Source: Chitinophaga pinensis (GTDB lineage: Bacteria; Bacteroidota; Bacteroidia; Flavobacteriales_D; Crocinitomicaceae). Taken from it: a DNA stretch of 11,399 nucleotides. Within the stretch, counting starts at the first letter, position 1, and every line of letters begins with the position of its first letter. Positions 1 to 8,498 of this stretch are shown here, piece after piece. A program made the translations under genes and the position numbers. Under the pieces are notes generated by a model, which did no database searches, was not told the DNA's origin, and was given only the letters and a program-made list of their open reading frames with translations. The stretch covers positions 1-11,399 of the forward strand of contig CAMBRH010000095.1 in NCBI GenBank assembly GCA_945870115.1. Reading direction: 5' to 3'.

Positions 1-352
1 TCTGCAATACGATGATCACAGTAAAAATCACAAATTGTGGAATTGTAATTTTAAAAATTTCACGGTGAAAAAGAAGTGTAATCAATAAAGCAGAAATAAA
101 ATTGATAAGAACTAAAGTTAAAGGGAAATATTGAGTAATTCCATTTAAGAAAATTAAATTTAATGCAATTAACATTTGTAAAATTCCTGCGAAAAGTATG
201 ATAATTCCACCTTGATAAATCATAATTCTCAGCGAACCAATCATTATTGAATCTGAAGTGATTTTTTTTAGTGCTGGAATTTGCTTTTTTTCACCATAAA
301 TGAAATGTGCGATGCTGATTAATATGAGTAGGATTGAGCTTGTAATTTGCAT
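1..352 (-). CDS. Small multi-pass membrane protein, partial (C-terminus beyond left edge)
   Basis: Reading the minus strand from the ATG at 352 gives 117 codons open to the window edge. The product is very hydrophobic. Likely membrane segments are at about residues 4-19, 47-70, 76-96 and 103-117 (the last cut by the edge), with a short charged loop rich in lysine near residues 21-30 between the first two. No catalytic motif is visible and I do not recognise the family, so no function is given. The start is chosen because the hydrophobic first segment begins immediately after it, and the region upstream is non-coding. The gene is divergent from the lipoprotein gene at 604 and has a promoter-like box about 100 bp upstream. 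The uninterrupted frame and the regular membrane-segment spacing make a real gene likely; the incomplete length limits any name. Confidence 0.65.
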   Translation of the reverse strand, partial: MQITSSILLILISIAHFIYGEKKQIPALKKITSDSIMIGSLRIMIYQGGIIILFAGILQMLIALNLIFLNGITQYFPLTLVLINFISALLITLLFHREIFKITIPQFVIFTVIIVLQ

Positions 353-450
353 AATATTTTTTAGGATTTTTTATAGTAAAAGTAATAAATTTGCTTTGAT
401 AAAAAAACTAAGTTCTAATTTTATTATTTTCAAAACAGCAAAACTGTTTA

Positions 451-458
451 CAAAGGTA
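451..458 (-). promoter_or_regulatory. Candidate flavobacterial -7 box for the membrane protein gene
   Basis: Read on the minus strand this is TACCTTTG, an exact match to the Bacteroidota -7 consensus TAnnTTTG. It would start a transcript near 445 with a leader of roughly 90 nt before the ATG at 352. No clear TTG -33 element lies at the expected 17-23 nt spacing, so support rests on the -7 box and its position in a divergent gap. The whole gap (353-603) otherwise shows only AT-rich sequence. Confidence 0.4.
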
Positions 459-578
459 AAATTAAATTCAGCTTGAAAATAGTGAGGAAATAAAAGGGTA
501 AATTTTAAAATTTATAATTTTATTAAAGAAAAATTTTACAAAAAAAACACGATTTTAAACTTATTTCAAAATTAAATG

Positions 579-586
579 TATCTTTA
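579..586 (+). promoter_or_regulatory. Candidate -7 box for the lipoprotein gene
   Basis: TATCTTTA matches the consensus TAnnTTTG in all but the last position. It lies 17 nt before the GTG start at 604, which would give a very short leader of about 10-12 nt. A -33 TTG is not evident. An in-frame TAA at 598-600 shows the coding frame cannot extend upstream through this site, which is consistent with the region being a promoter. Confidence 0.35.
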
Positions 587-603
587 TTCAATAATTTTAA
601 GCT

Positions 604-1614
604 GTGCAAAACAAATTAGTTTTTATTTCTTTATTGTTCCTGCTTTTTTCGTGTGAAAATAAAGTTAAAAAAGCGATTCAAAAGGAACCAAAAAAAGTTG
701 CTCAATGGCTAAATCCACTTTTGTTTAACAATGATTTTGAAGAAGAATTAAATTTTCCTTTGTGGTTTGATGATTCATTGATTCGCGCACATAAAATTTA
801 TAAAATCACTAAACGAGTTTATCCAAGAATTTTGGGTGACACAAGTGAAATAAATTCTCAAAAACAAGCAATTCCAAAAGAGAAAATTGAATACTATTTT
901 GATCCAAATGGTTATGTTGACCAAATTGTAATTTATGCCTATTTTGATGATCGCGAAATATCTCGAGCAAACTTTATTTATGAAGGAAATTTTCTAAATT
1001 CTGGTTATCGAAAAGTGAGGGCTTTGCCATTTATTTCGCTTTCAAAGAAAGTCTTAAAAGATGAATTTACAACTGAATTGTTTCATGATAAAACACATCA
1101 ATACAGTTTTTTGACTTTTCTTTCGAAGAAAAGAAAATTTGCAACTTATGTTGATACAGAAAAAGGAAATAACTATTTTGTTATACGAAATAAGAAAAAT
1201 TGGGGTCCACTTTCAGTTGATTCAATTGTTCACCCTGTAAAGGAAGATTGGATAATTTTGGGTTCAATGCGAAAACCTTTTAAAAGATTTCATGTTGACA
1301 ATATTGTCAATGAATCAGCTGTTCAAACTTATGAATATTGGAAATCAGGCGTAATAAAGAGAACTATTAGACAACATTACCCGTTTGAATATAGAAGGAC
1401 ATTTTTATTCGGAAAAAATCACCAATGGAATGGCTACATTGATTCCACTTTTTCGGAAGGAAATTTTATAACACACATTGAAAATAATATCATCTTTGAT
1501 GAATATGGAAGGCCGAAAGAAATAAATCATCACAAAAATAACGATGAAAATCAAGGATTCTTTTATAAAGAAACACTTCATTATCGCTCATTGCAAGAAA
1601 AATCAGTTAAATAA
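604..1614 (+). CDS. Putative lipoprotein of unknown function, GTG start
   Basis: This 336-residue protein starts with a short hydrophobic stretch (residues 5-15) ending in a lipobox-like L14-F15-S16-C17, so it is probably lipidated at Cys17 and held in the envelope. The -2 phenylalanine is not typical of the lipobox. The GTG start is well supported: an in-frame TAA sits six bases upstream (598-600), and any internal ATG would remove the signal sequence. The mature protein is rich in Lys, Asn and aromatic residues. It carries two short strand-turn motifs, around residues 98-111 (YFDPNGYVDQ) and 297-308 (FDEYGRPKE), that resemble YD/MORN-type turns and recall the repeats of its downstream neighbour. 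No catalytic motif is seen. The next gene starts 77 bp downstream on the same strand and also encodes an exported protein, so co-expression is likely. The family is not recognised. Confidence 0.75.
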   Translation: MQNKLVFISLLFLLFSCENKVKKAIQKEPKKVAQWLNPLLFNNDFEEELNFPLWFDDSLIRAHKIYKITKRVYPRILGDTSEINSQKQAIPKEKIEYYFDPNGYVDQIVIYAYFDDREISRANFIYEGNFLNSGYRKVRALPFISLSKKVLKDEFTTELFHDKTHQYSFLTFLSKKRKFATYVDTEKGNNYFVIRNKKNWGPLSVDSIVHPVKEDWIILGSMRKPFKRFHVDNIVNESAVQTYEYWKSGVIKRTIRQHYPFEYRRTFLFGKNHQWNGYIDSTFSEGNFITHIENNIIFDEYGRPKEINHHKNNDENQGFFYKETLHYRSLQEKSVK

Positions 1615-1652
1615 TTACAATATTAATTTTCTATTCTACATTTTTCACATTT

Positions 1653-1687
1653 AACTCATAATTCATAACTCATAATTCATAACTCAT
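1653..1687 (+). repeat. Heptamer array, five units, abutting the start of the large repeat-protein gene
   Basis: Five perfect 7-bp units stand head to tail, alternating AACTCAT and AATTCAT (three of the first, two of the second), giving a true period of 14. Weaker 7-mer-like sequence continues leftwards to about 1631. The array fills most of the 77-bp gap between the lipoprotein stop and the next ATG, and ends 4 nt before that ATG. The same two heptamers reappear at 11283-11329. Similar arrays are, as far as I recall, common in Flavobacterium intergenic DNA; their role is not established here. Confidence 0.85.
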
Positions 1688-1691
1688 TAAA

Positions 1692-4600
1692 ATGTCCAAA
1701 ATATCGTTCTTAATTCTAGTATTAGTCTTTTCACAAAACGTTTTCGCACAAGAAACAATGTTAGTAGGAAATGAATCATTTTTTGTTTACCCTCATAAAA
1801 AAAGCTCAACCGTTAGTTGGATTATAATTTCTGCAACTAATAAAAAGAATGAATCAAATATTGAGACACTTTTTAGAAATATGCTACCAGATTTAGCAGA
1901 AGATTCTTCCAATTACAACGAAAGTTTATCCTTTTTTAAGAGGGATTATATGGGGAATTATTACCAAAAATCAAATTCTAAAACAATAGCCTATGTTAGA
2001 GCAAATGATGCTAAATTTTTTGAAAATCAATTTAATTTGTTTCAGACTTTAACGCCAAGTATCGATAAAATTCAAGATGGAAAATATGTCCAATTGTACA
2101 ATGAAATCTTAAAATTGGACGAAAAAGGGAATCTTTCTACAGACAAAAATCAAATTGCAGGTTTTTTTGAAATAAAAAACAATCTATTAGAAGGTTTTTC
2201 ATACTGCATAAATCCGAATGGAGACACGCTTGAAAAAGGATATTACGAAAAAGGCAAAAGAATTGGAACTTGGACTTTTTATTCAATCTTTGATTTTAAT
2301 GTCAACAACATGATGACAACAAATGAAAAACCAATTTTTGATAAAGTAATTTGTCAATACACGGATGGTTTAATAAACGGACCGTATCTTGAATATAAAA
2401 ATGACAAATTAATTTTTAAAGGAAATTACACAAATAGCGAAGCTTCTGGAGAGTGGTTTTGTTACGAAGATGGATTCTATTACAAAGGAAAGGAAGAAAT
2501 TAATGCTTATTATTTAAGGGAACATTTTACATATGCTAAATTAGATGAAAAAAATCCTAAAATATCCCACAAGCCAATAATTAGAAGTAATCCATTCCAA
2601 AATTTTCAAATTTACGATACGGTTAATTTTAAAAATGGAATTAATGAGGTGAGTTTGAATTTCAATAAATTGTTTAAATTTTACAAGAAAACAGAAGAAG
2701 ATTTAGAACTTCCTGAAGAAAAAATTTATTCTTATGACGGTTTAGATTATGAAAATGAATACAGTAATATTGCTAACATTAATCTTGAATACAATGATCA
2801 AGCTTTTTTAAAAAATAAATATTACAGCAAAGGAAAATTGATTGATAGCATTGGAGTGGAGTTTCTTTTTGATGGAATTTACGAAGAATTTTACCCAAAT
2901 GGTCAGAAAAAGTTTAATTACGAAATTAAAAATGGTGAAATTGTAAAAGAAGATACACTTTTTTGGAGCAATGGAAAAGCCGCAAATATTATTGAATATT
3001 CAGCTGAGGCAAATGAATATTATTCAACAATTTTCAATAATAAAGGCGAATTAATTGAAAAATCAATTTTTGATTCATTAGGCGATTTCAAATCAAAACC
3101 GATTGATAAATTAGCTCCTCAAGAAATTATTATCGATGGTTTTTTAACAAAATATTACAAGGAAGCCGACATCTATGAATACGACAAATACGATACTTTA
3201 AAGAAATTAAATAAGGAAAAACTAACTTTTTTCAAATCATGGTATTCTAATAAAATGCCTTGTGTAGAAATGGTTTTAGATCCAACGATCAGAGAAGTAA
3301 AAATTAAAATTAATGCAATAAATCAAGCGCCAAAAATGGAAATAAACTATGCATTTGGTGAAGATTATAATTTTTTCTCAGCGAAATCAGTTTTGAAATT
3401 TAAAAATATCTCAACTGAAGTTATTTCAAATGGAAGTTATGAAGGAAACATTTCTAAAGATAGTTTGCCAAGTTCAAAAATTTATGATTTATTTCAAGGA
3501 TATGAAATAACAGATGATTATCAAGTTTTATTGGAAGGAAAACCTTACTCAGGAACTTTTGAGCTTAATTATGATGCGAAAAAACCTTCTTTTAGTTTTA
3601 AAGAAAATTCGTTGAAACTAAATTTAACTGGCCTAAAATACCAGAAAAAATTAACAAAAGAAATTCAATCGTTTTTAAAAACAGGAAATTCTAAGCAAGA
3701 ACTTTTATCGTTTATTGATGTTGGTCAAAGTTATGAAAACAATTTTAAAGAACTATTTCCAGTACTGAATGATTTATATGTTGTTGATTACAATGAAGGA
3801 ATAATGTTTGACGAATCAGGAATGCCGATGAGTAAAGATCGTGCAAAGACAAAAACAATTGTTGGGAAATTTCAAGATGGAAAACCAACAGGATTATGGA
3901 AATGTTTAGATCAATTTGGAAAAATTTTAACAGAAATAAACTACTTAAATGGTGAAAAACAAGGAGAAGCTAAATTTTACAATTATGTTTATCCAATTGA
4001 AAAAAATCAAATGGATTATTACGGTGATGAAGGAATGTATAGCGATTATGGTGGAATGTCAGATGTTTCGGATTTTCCAGAAACAAAAACCTATTATTTA
4101 GAAAGAATTTCTAATTACAACAAAGGAATTCCGAATGGAGAAGAAATAATTTTTGATTGGAATGGGAATAAAACTTTTTCAGGCACCTATAAAGATGGGT
4201 TTTTAGATGGTAAAGTTTTGGAACAGAATAAACTAATTACAAACGAAAGTATTTATGAAGATGGTGTTTTAGATGGAATTGCAAAAACAAAATTAACCTT
4301 ACCAGGGAAAGATACAATCGTTTTGTATGAATTAAATTTTCAAAATCACATGCTGCAAGGTGAATCAAAATCATTTCATGCAAATGGAAATTTAGCGAAA
4401 CATGGTTTTTTCTTAAATGGTGAACCAATTCAAGATTACGAAGCTTTTGATTCATTGGGAACAATTTATCATTACGTAAAATTTCTTTATTCTTACCCAG
4501 TTGAAGAAAAAATTTGGGAAGAAAATGAATTAAGTGTTCGCTATTTATTTGACTGGAAAGATTCAATTTATTTCCGTCCAGAAGATTTGGTAAACATTCC

Positions 4601-5384
4601 AAGCACCTATGATTTATTGTATCAATATGGATTGATGACTGACGAAAGTTTTGAGCAACCTTATTACGGAAGACCAAGTATTATTGACAAAAATGGAATA
4701 AAATATCAAATTACTAAATATTATCCAGATCAAAAAATTGCACGAGATGGATTTATCAAAAATGGAAAAAAGATTGATTGTTGGATGTATTACGATTATG
4801 CTGGCCATAAAATTTACGAAATAGATTATTTCGACACAATCTTAAAAATTAATGACAGCATCAAATTCAAATCCAAAGGAATAAGAACAGATTTTGATAC
4901 ACTTGGGAATTTTTTACACAGCAGTTATGTCATAGAAAAAATTGAAAATTATGATTGTTCACATACAGATCATTATGAAATAAGACAATTTATGACAATT
5001 TCAGAATCAGGAAAAATCAATGTTTCAACTGAAAAAAGTAGATCAAATGGCTATGTGAAAAATTATTACGATGATGGAACTTTGCAAAGTGAAGGTCAAA
5101 TGTTGAATAATTTACCAACTGGAGTTTGGAAGTATTACACTCCAAATGGTCAATTAAATCAAGTTGGTGAATATGTTCAAGGAAAACGAAATGGTCGTTG
5201 GTTGAAAGGAGATTTATCCAAAACAAATTATTTGGGAGACATTTGTATGAATCCAAATTTACCAGATTTAGAAAAAAGAATTGCTTACCAAGAAAATTTA
5301 TTGGACATAGAAATTCGTTATTTCAAATTAGGGAAAATTCAAACGAGTGAATACTACGATATCAATATGAATGGAAAGAATTGA
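1692..5384 (+). CDS. Large secreted MORN/YwqK-like repeat protein
   Basis: The product has 1230 residues. Residues 1-19 form a signal peptide with a hydrophobic core and a likely cleavage after Val-Phe-Ala (before Gln20), so it is exported. The rest is dominated by irregular repeats of the type 'YYxxGxxxxxGxWxxYxxNGxxxxxGxYxxGxxxG', seen at about residues 172-200, 222-262, 392-415, 600-625, 724-764, 805-840, 888-912, 1008-1045 and 1120-1171. These match the MORN_2 / 'YwqK family antitoxin' repeat style, which forms stacked beta-hairpins in related proteins. No enzyme motif, membrane segment or type IX secretion C-terminal domain is evident, so a periplasmic or surface location is an inference. 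It follows the lipoprotein gene and converges on a permease gene with only 9 bp between stops. The antitoxin label of the repeat family should not be read as function: no toxin gene is nearby. Confidence 0.85.
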   Translation: MSKISFLILVLVFSQNVFAQETMLVGNESFFVYPHKKSSTVSWIIISATNKKNESNIETLFRNMLPDLAEDSSNYNESLSFFKRDYMGNYYQKSNSKTIAYVRANDAKFFENQFNLFQTLTPSIDKIQDGKYVQLYNEILKLDEKGNLSTDKNQIAGFFEIKNNLLEGFSYCINPNGDTLEKGYYEKGKRIGTWTFYSIFDFNVNNMMTTNEKPIFDKVICQYTDGLINGPYLEYKNDKLIFKGNYTNSEASGEWFCYEDGFYYKGKEEINAYYLREHFTYAKLDEKNPKISHKPIIRSNPFQNFQIYDTVNFKNGINEVSLNFNKLFKFYKKTEEDLELPEEKIYSYDGLDYENEYSNIANINLEYNDQAFLKNKYYSKGKLIDSIGVEFLFDGIYEEFYPNGQKKFNYEIKNGEIVKEDTLFWSNGKAANIIEYSAEANEYYSTIFNNKGELIEKSIFDSLGDFKSKPIDKLAPQEIIIDGFLTKYYKEADIYEYDKYDTLKKLNKEKLTFFKSWYSNKMPCVEMVLDPTIREVKIKINAINQAPKMEINYAFGEDYNFFSAKSVLKFKNISTEVISNGSYEGNISKDSLPSSKIYDLFQGYEITDDYQVLLEGKPYSGTFELNYDAKKPSFSFKENSLKLNLTGLKYQKKLTKEIQSFLKTGNSKQELLSFIDVGQSYENNFKELFPVLNDLYVVDYNEGIMFDESGMPMSKDRAKTKTIVGKFQDGKPTGLWKCLDQFGKILTEINYLNGEKQGEAKFYNYVYPIEKNQMDYYGDEGMYSDYGGMSDVSDFPETKTYYLERISNYNKGIPNGEEIIFDWNGNKTFSGTYKDGFLDGKVLEQNKLITNESIYEDGVLDGIAKTKLTLPGKDTIVLYELNFQNHMLQGESKSFHANGNLAKHGFFLNGEPIQDYEAFDSLGTIYHYVKFLYSYPVEEKIWEENELSVRYLFDWKDSIYFRPEDLVNIPSTYDLLYQYGLMTDESFEQPYYGRPSIIDKNGIKYQITKYYPDQKIARDGFIKNGKKIDCWMYYDYAGHKIYEIDYFDTILKINDSIKFKSKGIRTDFDTLGNFLHSSYVIEKIENYDCSHTDHYEIRQFMTISESGKINVSTEKSRSNGYVKNYYDDGTLQSEGQMLNNLPTGVWKYYTPNGQLNQVGEYVQGKRNGRWLKGDLSKTNYLGDICMNPNLPDLEKRIAYQENLLDIEIRYFKLGKIQTSEYYDINMNGKN

Positions 5385-5393
5385 GCGTTAAAC

Positions 5394-6857
5394 TTAATTC
5401 TTTTCTCTAAAAAAGAAATAATAAATTGGCAATCCTAGCAATATCAATATGATACTCCAAACTGTATCTTGAAAAGTAAAAACAGTTAGTCCAATACAAA
5501 TTATTACAGCAAAAAGTAAGTACAAAAATGGAATTACTGGATAGCCAAAAGCTTTGTAAGGTCTTGGCAAATCAGGCATTTTTTTGCGCAACACAAATAA
5601 ACCTGTAATGGTAACAATGTAAAATAACATGGAACCAAAAGTTGCGAATTTTATCAATATTTGATAAGAACCAGACAAACACAAAATACTTGCCCAAGCA
5701 CATTGAATCCATAATGCGAACTGTGGAATGCCATTTTTACTCAAAATTCCAGCTTTTTTGAAGAAAAGATTTTCTTTTGACATGGCATAAAACAAACGAG
5801 ATCCTGACATGATTAAACCATTGTTGCAACCAAAAGTTGAAATCATAATTAAAGCTGCCATTAAATATTGTGCGCTATCACCAAACATCATGTAAGCAGC
5901 CGACGTTCCAACTCTGCTTTCACTTGCAAATTGAATTCCGGCACTTGCAACACTTTCGCTACTTAAAGCAGTTGCTGCATCAACAGGAATTCCTTTTAAA
6001 GGTAGTAAACCTAAGTAAGCAACATTTGCTAAAACATAAAAAATTGTAACAATGAATGTTCCTAAAAATAAACTTCTTGGTAGGTTTTTTTCAGGATTTC
6101 TAATCTCTCCAGCTATGAAAGTTACATTATTCCAAGCATCACTTGAAAATAGTGAATTTATAATTGTTGTTGAAAGAGCGATAATCAAACCCCAAGTAGT
6201 TAATTGTGTGATGCTTAAGGCTCCAGTTTCTGCATTTAAAACAGTTTTTGATGCTTTCCACGTTTCAGTAAAGTTTTCGTCAAAAAATCCATTTTTTATA
6301 CTGATATAAATTCCAATTACAATAAGAATAAAAAGCGCAATTAACTTTGAACCAGTGAATAACAGTAAAATTATTTTTCCATATTGAATTCCTTTTGAAT
6401 TCATGTACGTTAAAAGTAAAATACTGGAAACACCAATTAAATTGACGTAAGTAATTGAAATATCTCCAATTTGGACAAGTGTTGTAAATAAATCAGGAAA
6501 AAATACTCCAGCAAATCTTCCAAAAGCAACACCAACTGCTGCGATAACTCCTGTCTGAATCACTGTAAAAACTGTCCAACCATAAAGGAAAGACGTTAAA
6601 CGTCCAAAAGCTTTTTGAATGTAAACAAATTGTCCTCCCGCTTGCGGAAACATGGCAGCTAATTCTCCATAACTTAATGCCCCAAAAAGTGTGATTACAC
6701 CAGTCAAAATCCAGGTAAATAAAACCCAACCAGAACTTCCAAGGTCTTTCGCCATGTCAGAACTAACAATAAAAATCCCTGATCCAATCATACTTCCAGC
6801 AACAATAAAAGTTGCATCGAGTAGTCCTAATGATTTTTTAAAACCTGTTTTTTCCAT
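5394..6857 (-). CDS. APC-superfamily amino acid permease, LAT-like
   Basis: This 487-residue inner-membrane protein has the hydrophobic pattern of about 12 membrane helices. Helix 1 carries the substrate-backbone motif GSMIGSGIF (residues 21-29). The helix 6 region has SSDAWNNVTFIAGEIRNPEKNLP (about 238-260), split here for clarity as a WNN core followed by a glutamate and an NPEKNLP loop. Helix 8 has STFGCNNG (340-347) followed by SGSRLFYAMSKE. These features resemble the LAT family (L-type transporters and the Ser/Thr exchanger SteT) rather than the CAT family. Transport of neutral amino acids by exchange is the family expectation; the actual substrate cannot be read from sequence. The ATG at 6857 lies just 5 nt after the U-tract of a strong terminator that follows the neighbouring permease, so it needs either readthrough or its own embedded promoter. 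Its stop is 9 bp from that of the convergent repeat-protein gene. Confidence 0.9.
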   Translation of the reverse strand: MEKTGFKKSLGLLDATFIVAGSMIGSGIFIVSSDMAKDLGSSGWVLFTWILTGVITLFGALSYGELAAMFPQAGGQFVYIQKAFGRLTSFLYGWTVFTVIQTGVIAAVGVAFGRFAGVFFPDLFTTLVQIGDISITYVNLIGVSSILLLTYMNSKGIQYGKIILLLFTGSKLIALFILIVIGIYISIKNGFFDENFTETWKASKTVLNAETGALSITQLTTWGLIIALSTTIINSLFSSDAWNNVTFIAGEIRNPEKNLPRSLFLGTFIVTIFYVLANVAYLGLLPLKGIPVDAATALSSESVASAGIQFASESRVGTSAAYMMFGDSAQYLMAALIMISTFGCNNGLIMSGSRLFYAMSKENLFFKKAGILSKNGIPQFALWIQCAWASILCLSGSYQILIKFATFGSMLFYIVTITGLFVLRKKMPDLPRPYKAFGYPVIPFLYLLFAVIICIGLTVFTFQDTVWSIILILLGLPIYYFFFREKN

Positions 6858-6862
6858 ACTGT

Positions 6863-6896
6863 AAAAAAAAAGTCCTGCCTCAAAAGAAGCAGGACT
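6863..6896 (-). terminator. Intrinsic terminator of the CAT-like permease gene
   Basis: On the minus strand an 8-bp perfect stem (AGTCCTGC pairing with GCAGGACT, at 6889-6896 and 6871-6878) closes a 10-nt loop that can gain two more pairs around an inner tetraloop. It is followed directly by a run of eight to nine T (6871 down to 6863). It lies 18 nt after the stop codon of the upstream permease gene. The run ends only 5 nt before the ATG of the next gene, so the hairpin also forms that gene's leader. Confidence 0.9.
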
Positions 6897-6914
6897 ATGT
6901 TAATTTAAAATTAA

Positions 6915-8498
6915 TTATTTATCGTCGTCGTCATTTAAGTTTTCAGAAACATTTACAATTGCATCGTGACCTCTTAATGATTGCTCAAAATTGAATTTAT
7001 TAACTTGACTGTGTTTTCTACTATAAAGTAAATAAACTAACACACCCAATCCTGTCCAAATTAAGAATGCTACCCATGTTTCTGGTTTCACAAAGAACAT
7101 TAATCCGATATTAAATAATGCTCCCATAATAGAAACAAATGGTAAAAATGGAGTTCTAAATGGTCTTGGCAAATCTGGTTGTTTTACTCTAAGAATTAAA
7201 ACTGCGATTGAAATCATTGAGAAAGCTAATAAAGTTCCCATACTACACATTTCAGCAACTTTATCAATTGGAGTTAAAGAAGCAACAACTGATATAATTA
7301 AACCAACAATTAATGTACTTCTATAAGGAGTTTGAAATTTCTTGTGAACAACACCGAAAATTTTGAAAGGTAACAAACCATCTTTCGCCATTCCTAAGAA
7401 TACACGTGTTTGACCTAACATCATTACTAACATTACAGAAGTTAAACCAGCAACCGCAGCTATTGTAATTAAAATCGTCGCCCATGGCATTCCAATTCCT
7501 TCAAAAGCAGAAGCGACAGGAGCTTTTATATCTAAATCTTTGTAATCTACCATTCCTGTAAGAACCAAGGAGACAGCAATGTAGAGAACTGTACAAATAA
7601 TTAATGAAGCTATAATTGCAAAAGGAACATCTTTTTTAGGATTAATCGCTTCTCCAGCTTGTGTAGAAACAGCATCAAAACCAATATAGGCAAAAAAGAC
7701 AATGCTGGCGGCTGTTAAAACTCCACCAAAGCCCCAACCATAATGAGAAACTCCATCTATCACTTCTGCATCTGGCACAAAAGGTGTCCAATTATCAGTA
7801 TCAATAAAAAAGAAACCTACAAAAATCACGAAAAGAACAACTGCTAATTTCAAGATTACAATGATATTATTTGTTTTTGCAGCTTCTTTAATTCCTTTAA
7901 TTAAGATAGAAGTTACAACCCATGTTATAAGAAATGCTGGTAAATTAAATGAAAATGAACCATGACTAGAAAGATCAGCAACTAACTGAGAATTTCCTGC
8001 TTTTTCCGCAACTTTAATTGCAGCCGAAGTTTTTTCAGCATAAGTTGTTGGGTCATTCATCAACCAGGTCGGGGGATCAATTCCGCATTGATGGAGTAAT
8101 TTTTCAAAATATCCACTCCAAGCAACAGCAACGGTTGTAGCTCCCATCATGTATTCTAGAATCAAATTCCAACCAATTACCCATGCAAAAACTTCACCCA
8201 TTGTTCCGTAAGAATATGCGTAAGCACTTCCTTCAACTGGCAAAACAGAAGCAAATTCTGCGTAACAAAGTGATGCAAATAAACATCCCAAACCTGCAAT
8301 TGCAAATGCTATAGCCAAAGCTGGCCCAGCATGATTATGTGCAGCGATACCTGTTAAAGTGAAAATTCCACCACCGATAATCGCCCCAATTCCTAGCGAG
8401 GTTAAGCCCCATTTTGTTAAAACTCGTTTAAGTTGACTTTTTTTCATGTCTGCCTCAAAGGCACTCATTGGTTTTACCCGCCAATTATTTTTTGCCAT
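6915..8498 (-). CDS. APC-superfamily amino acid permease, CAT-like (cationic amino acid transporter family)
   Basis: This 527-residue inner-membrane protein has about 12 predicted helices. After a basic cytoplasmic N-terminus (residues 1-30), helix 1 shows GIGAIIGGGIF (36-46), the unwound substrate-binding segment typical of the CAT family and bacterial YfnA/GkApcT relatives. CYAEFASVLPVEGSAYAY (78-95) and the helix 6 block FFAYIGFDAVSTQAGEAINP (268-287) are equally characteristic. The loop at about 132-185, between early helices, is long and hydrophilic. The C-terminal tail (about 493-527) is polar and ends in a run of four Asp and a Lys. Amino-acid uptake, possibly proton-coupled, is the family expectation; the substrate is unknown. 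The upstream ATG is preferred over Met11 because the basic stretch belongs before helix 1. It is followed by a strong terminator and then the LAT-like permease, and it diverges from the helix-hairpin-helix gene. Confidence 0.92.
   Translation of the reverse strand: MAKNNWRVKPMSAFEADMKKSQLKRVLTKWGLTSLGIGAIIGGGIFTLTGIAAHNHAGPALAIAFAIAGLGCLFASLCYAEFASVLPVEGSAYAYSYGTMGEVFAWVIGWNLILEYMMGATTVAVAWSGYFEKLLHQCGIDPPTWLMNDPTTYAEKTSAAIKVAEKAGNSQLVADLSSHGSFSFNLPAFLITWVVTSILIKGIKEAAKTNNIIVILKLAVVLFVIFVGFFFIDTDNWTPFVPDAEVIDGVSHYGWGFGGVLTAASIVFFAYIGFDAVSTQAGEAINPKKDVPFAIIASLIICTVLYIAVSLVLTGMVDYKDLDIKAPVASAFEGIGMPWATILITIAAVAGLTSVMLVMMLGQTRVFLGMAKDGLLPFKIFGVVHKKFQTPYRSTLIVGLIISVVASLTPIDKVAEMCSMGTLLAFSMISIAVLILRVKQPDLPRPFRTPFLPFVSIMGALFNIGLMFFVKPETWVAFLIWTGLGVLVYLLYSRKHSQVNKFNFEQSLRGHDAIVNVSENLNDDDDK

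Noticed and set aside
117..121. PRPP-loop His120 in Apt (10000-10030 region) as a sign of an inactive enzyme
   Set aside because: The position given here is in residues of Apt. The paired aspartates and the ATGG turn are intact, and a histidine before them is, as I recall, seen in other Bacteroidota Apt proteins.
4237..4808. Two minus-strand open frames (4237-4677 and 4614-4808) inside the large repeat-protein gene
   Set aside because: They lie antisense to a well-supported coding region, overlap each other, have low-complexity His/Leu/Asn-rich translations and show no signal or domain. They are shadows of the AT-rich codon use.
5017..5256. Minus-strand open frame of 79 codons near the end of the repeat-protein gene
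   Set aside because: It is fully antisense to a clear MORN-like repeat block, and its own translation has no recognisable feature.
1692..5384. The repeat protein as antitoxin of a toxin-antitoxin module
   Set aside because: The YwqK name is attached to this repeat family in databases, but the protein is exported and very large, and neither neighbour resembles a toxin.
6052..6309. Plus-strand open frame of 85 codons inside the LAT-like permease gene
   Set aside because: It is antisense to conserved permease helices, including the helix 6 motif, so the coding signal belongs to the other strand.
6493..6729. Minus-strand open frame of 78 codons overlapping the LAT-like permease in another frame
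   Set aside because: Its Ser/Trp/Phe/Cys-rich translation is what a +1 reading of a membrane-protein gene yields; the permease frame is intact throughout.
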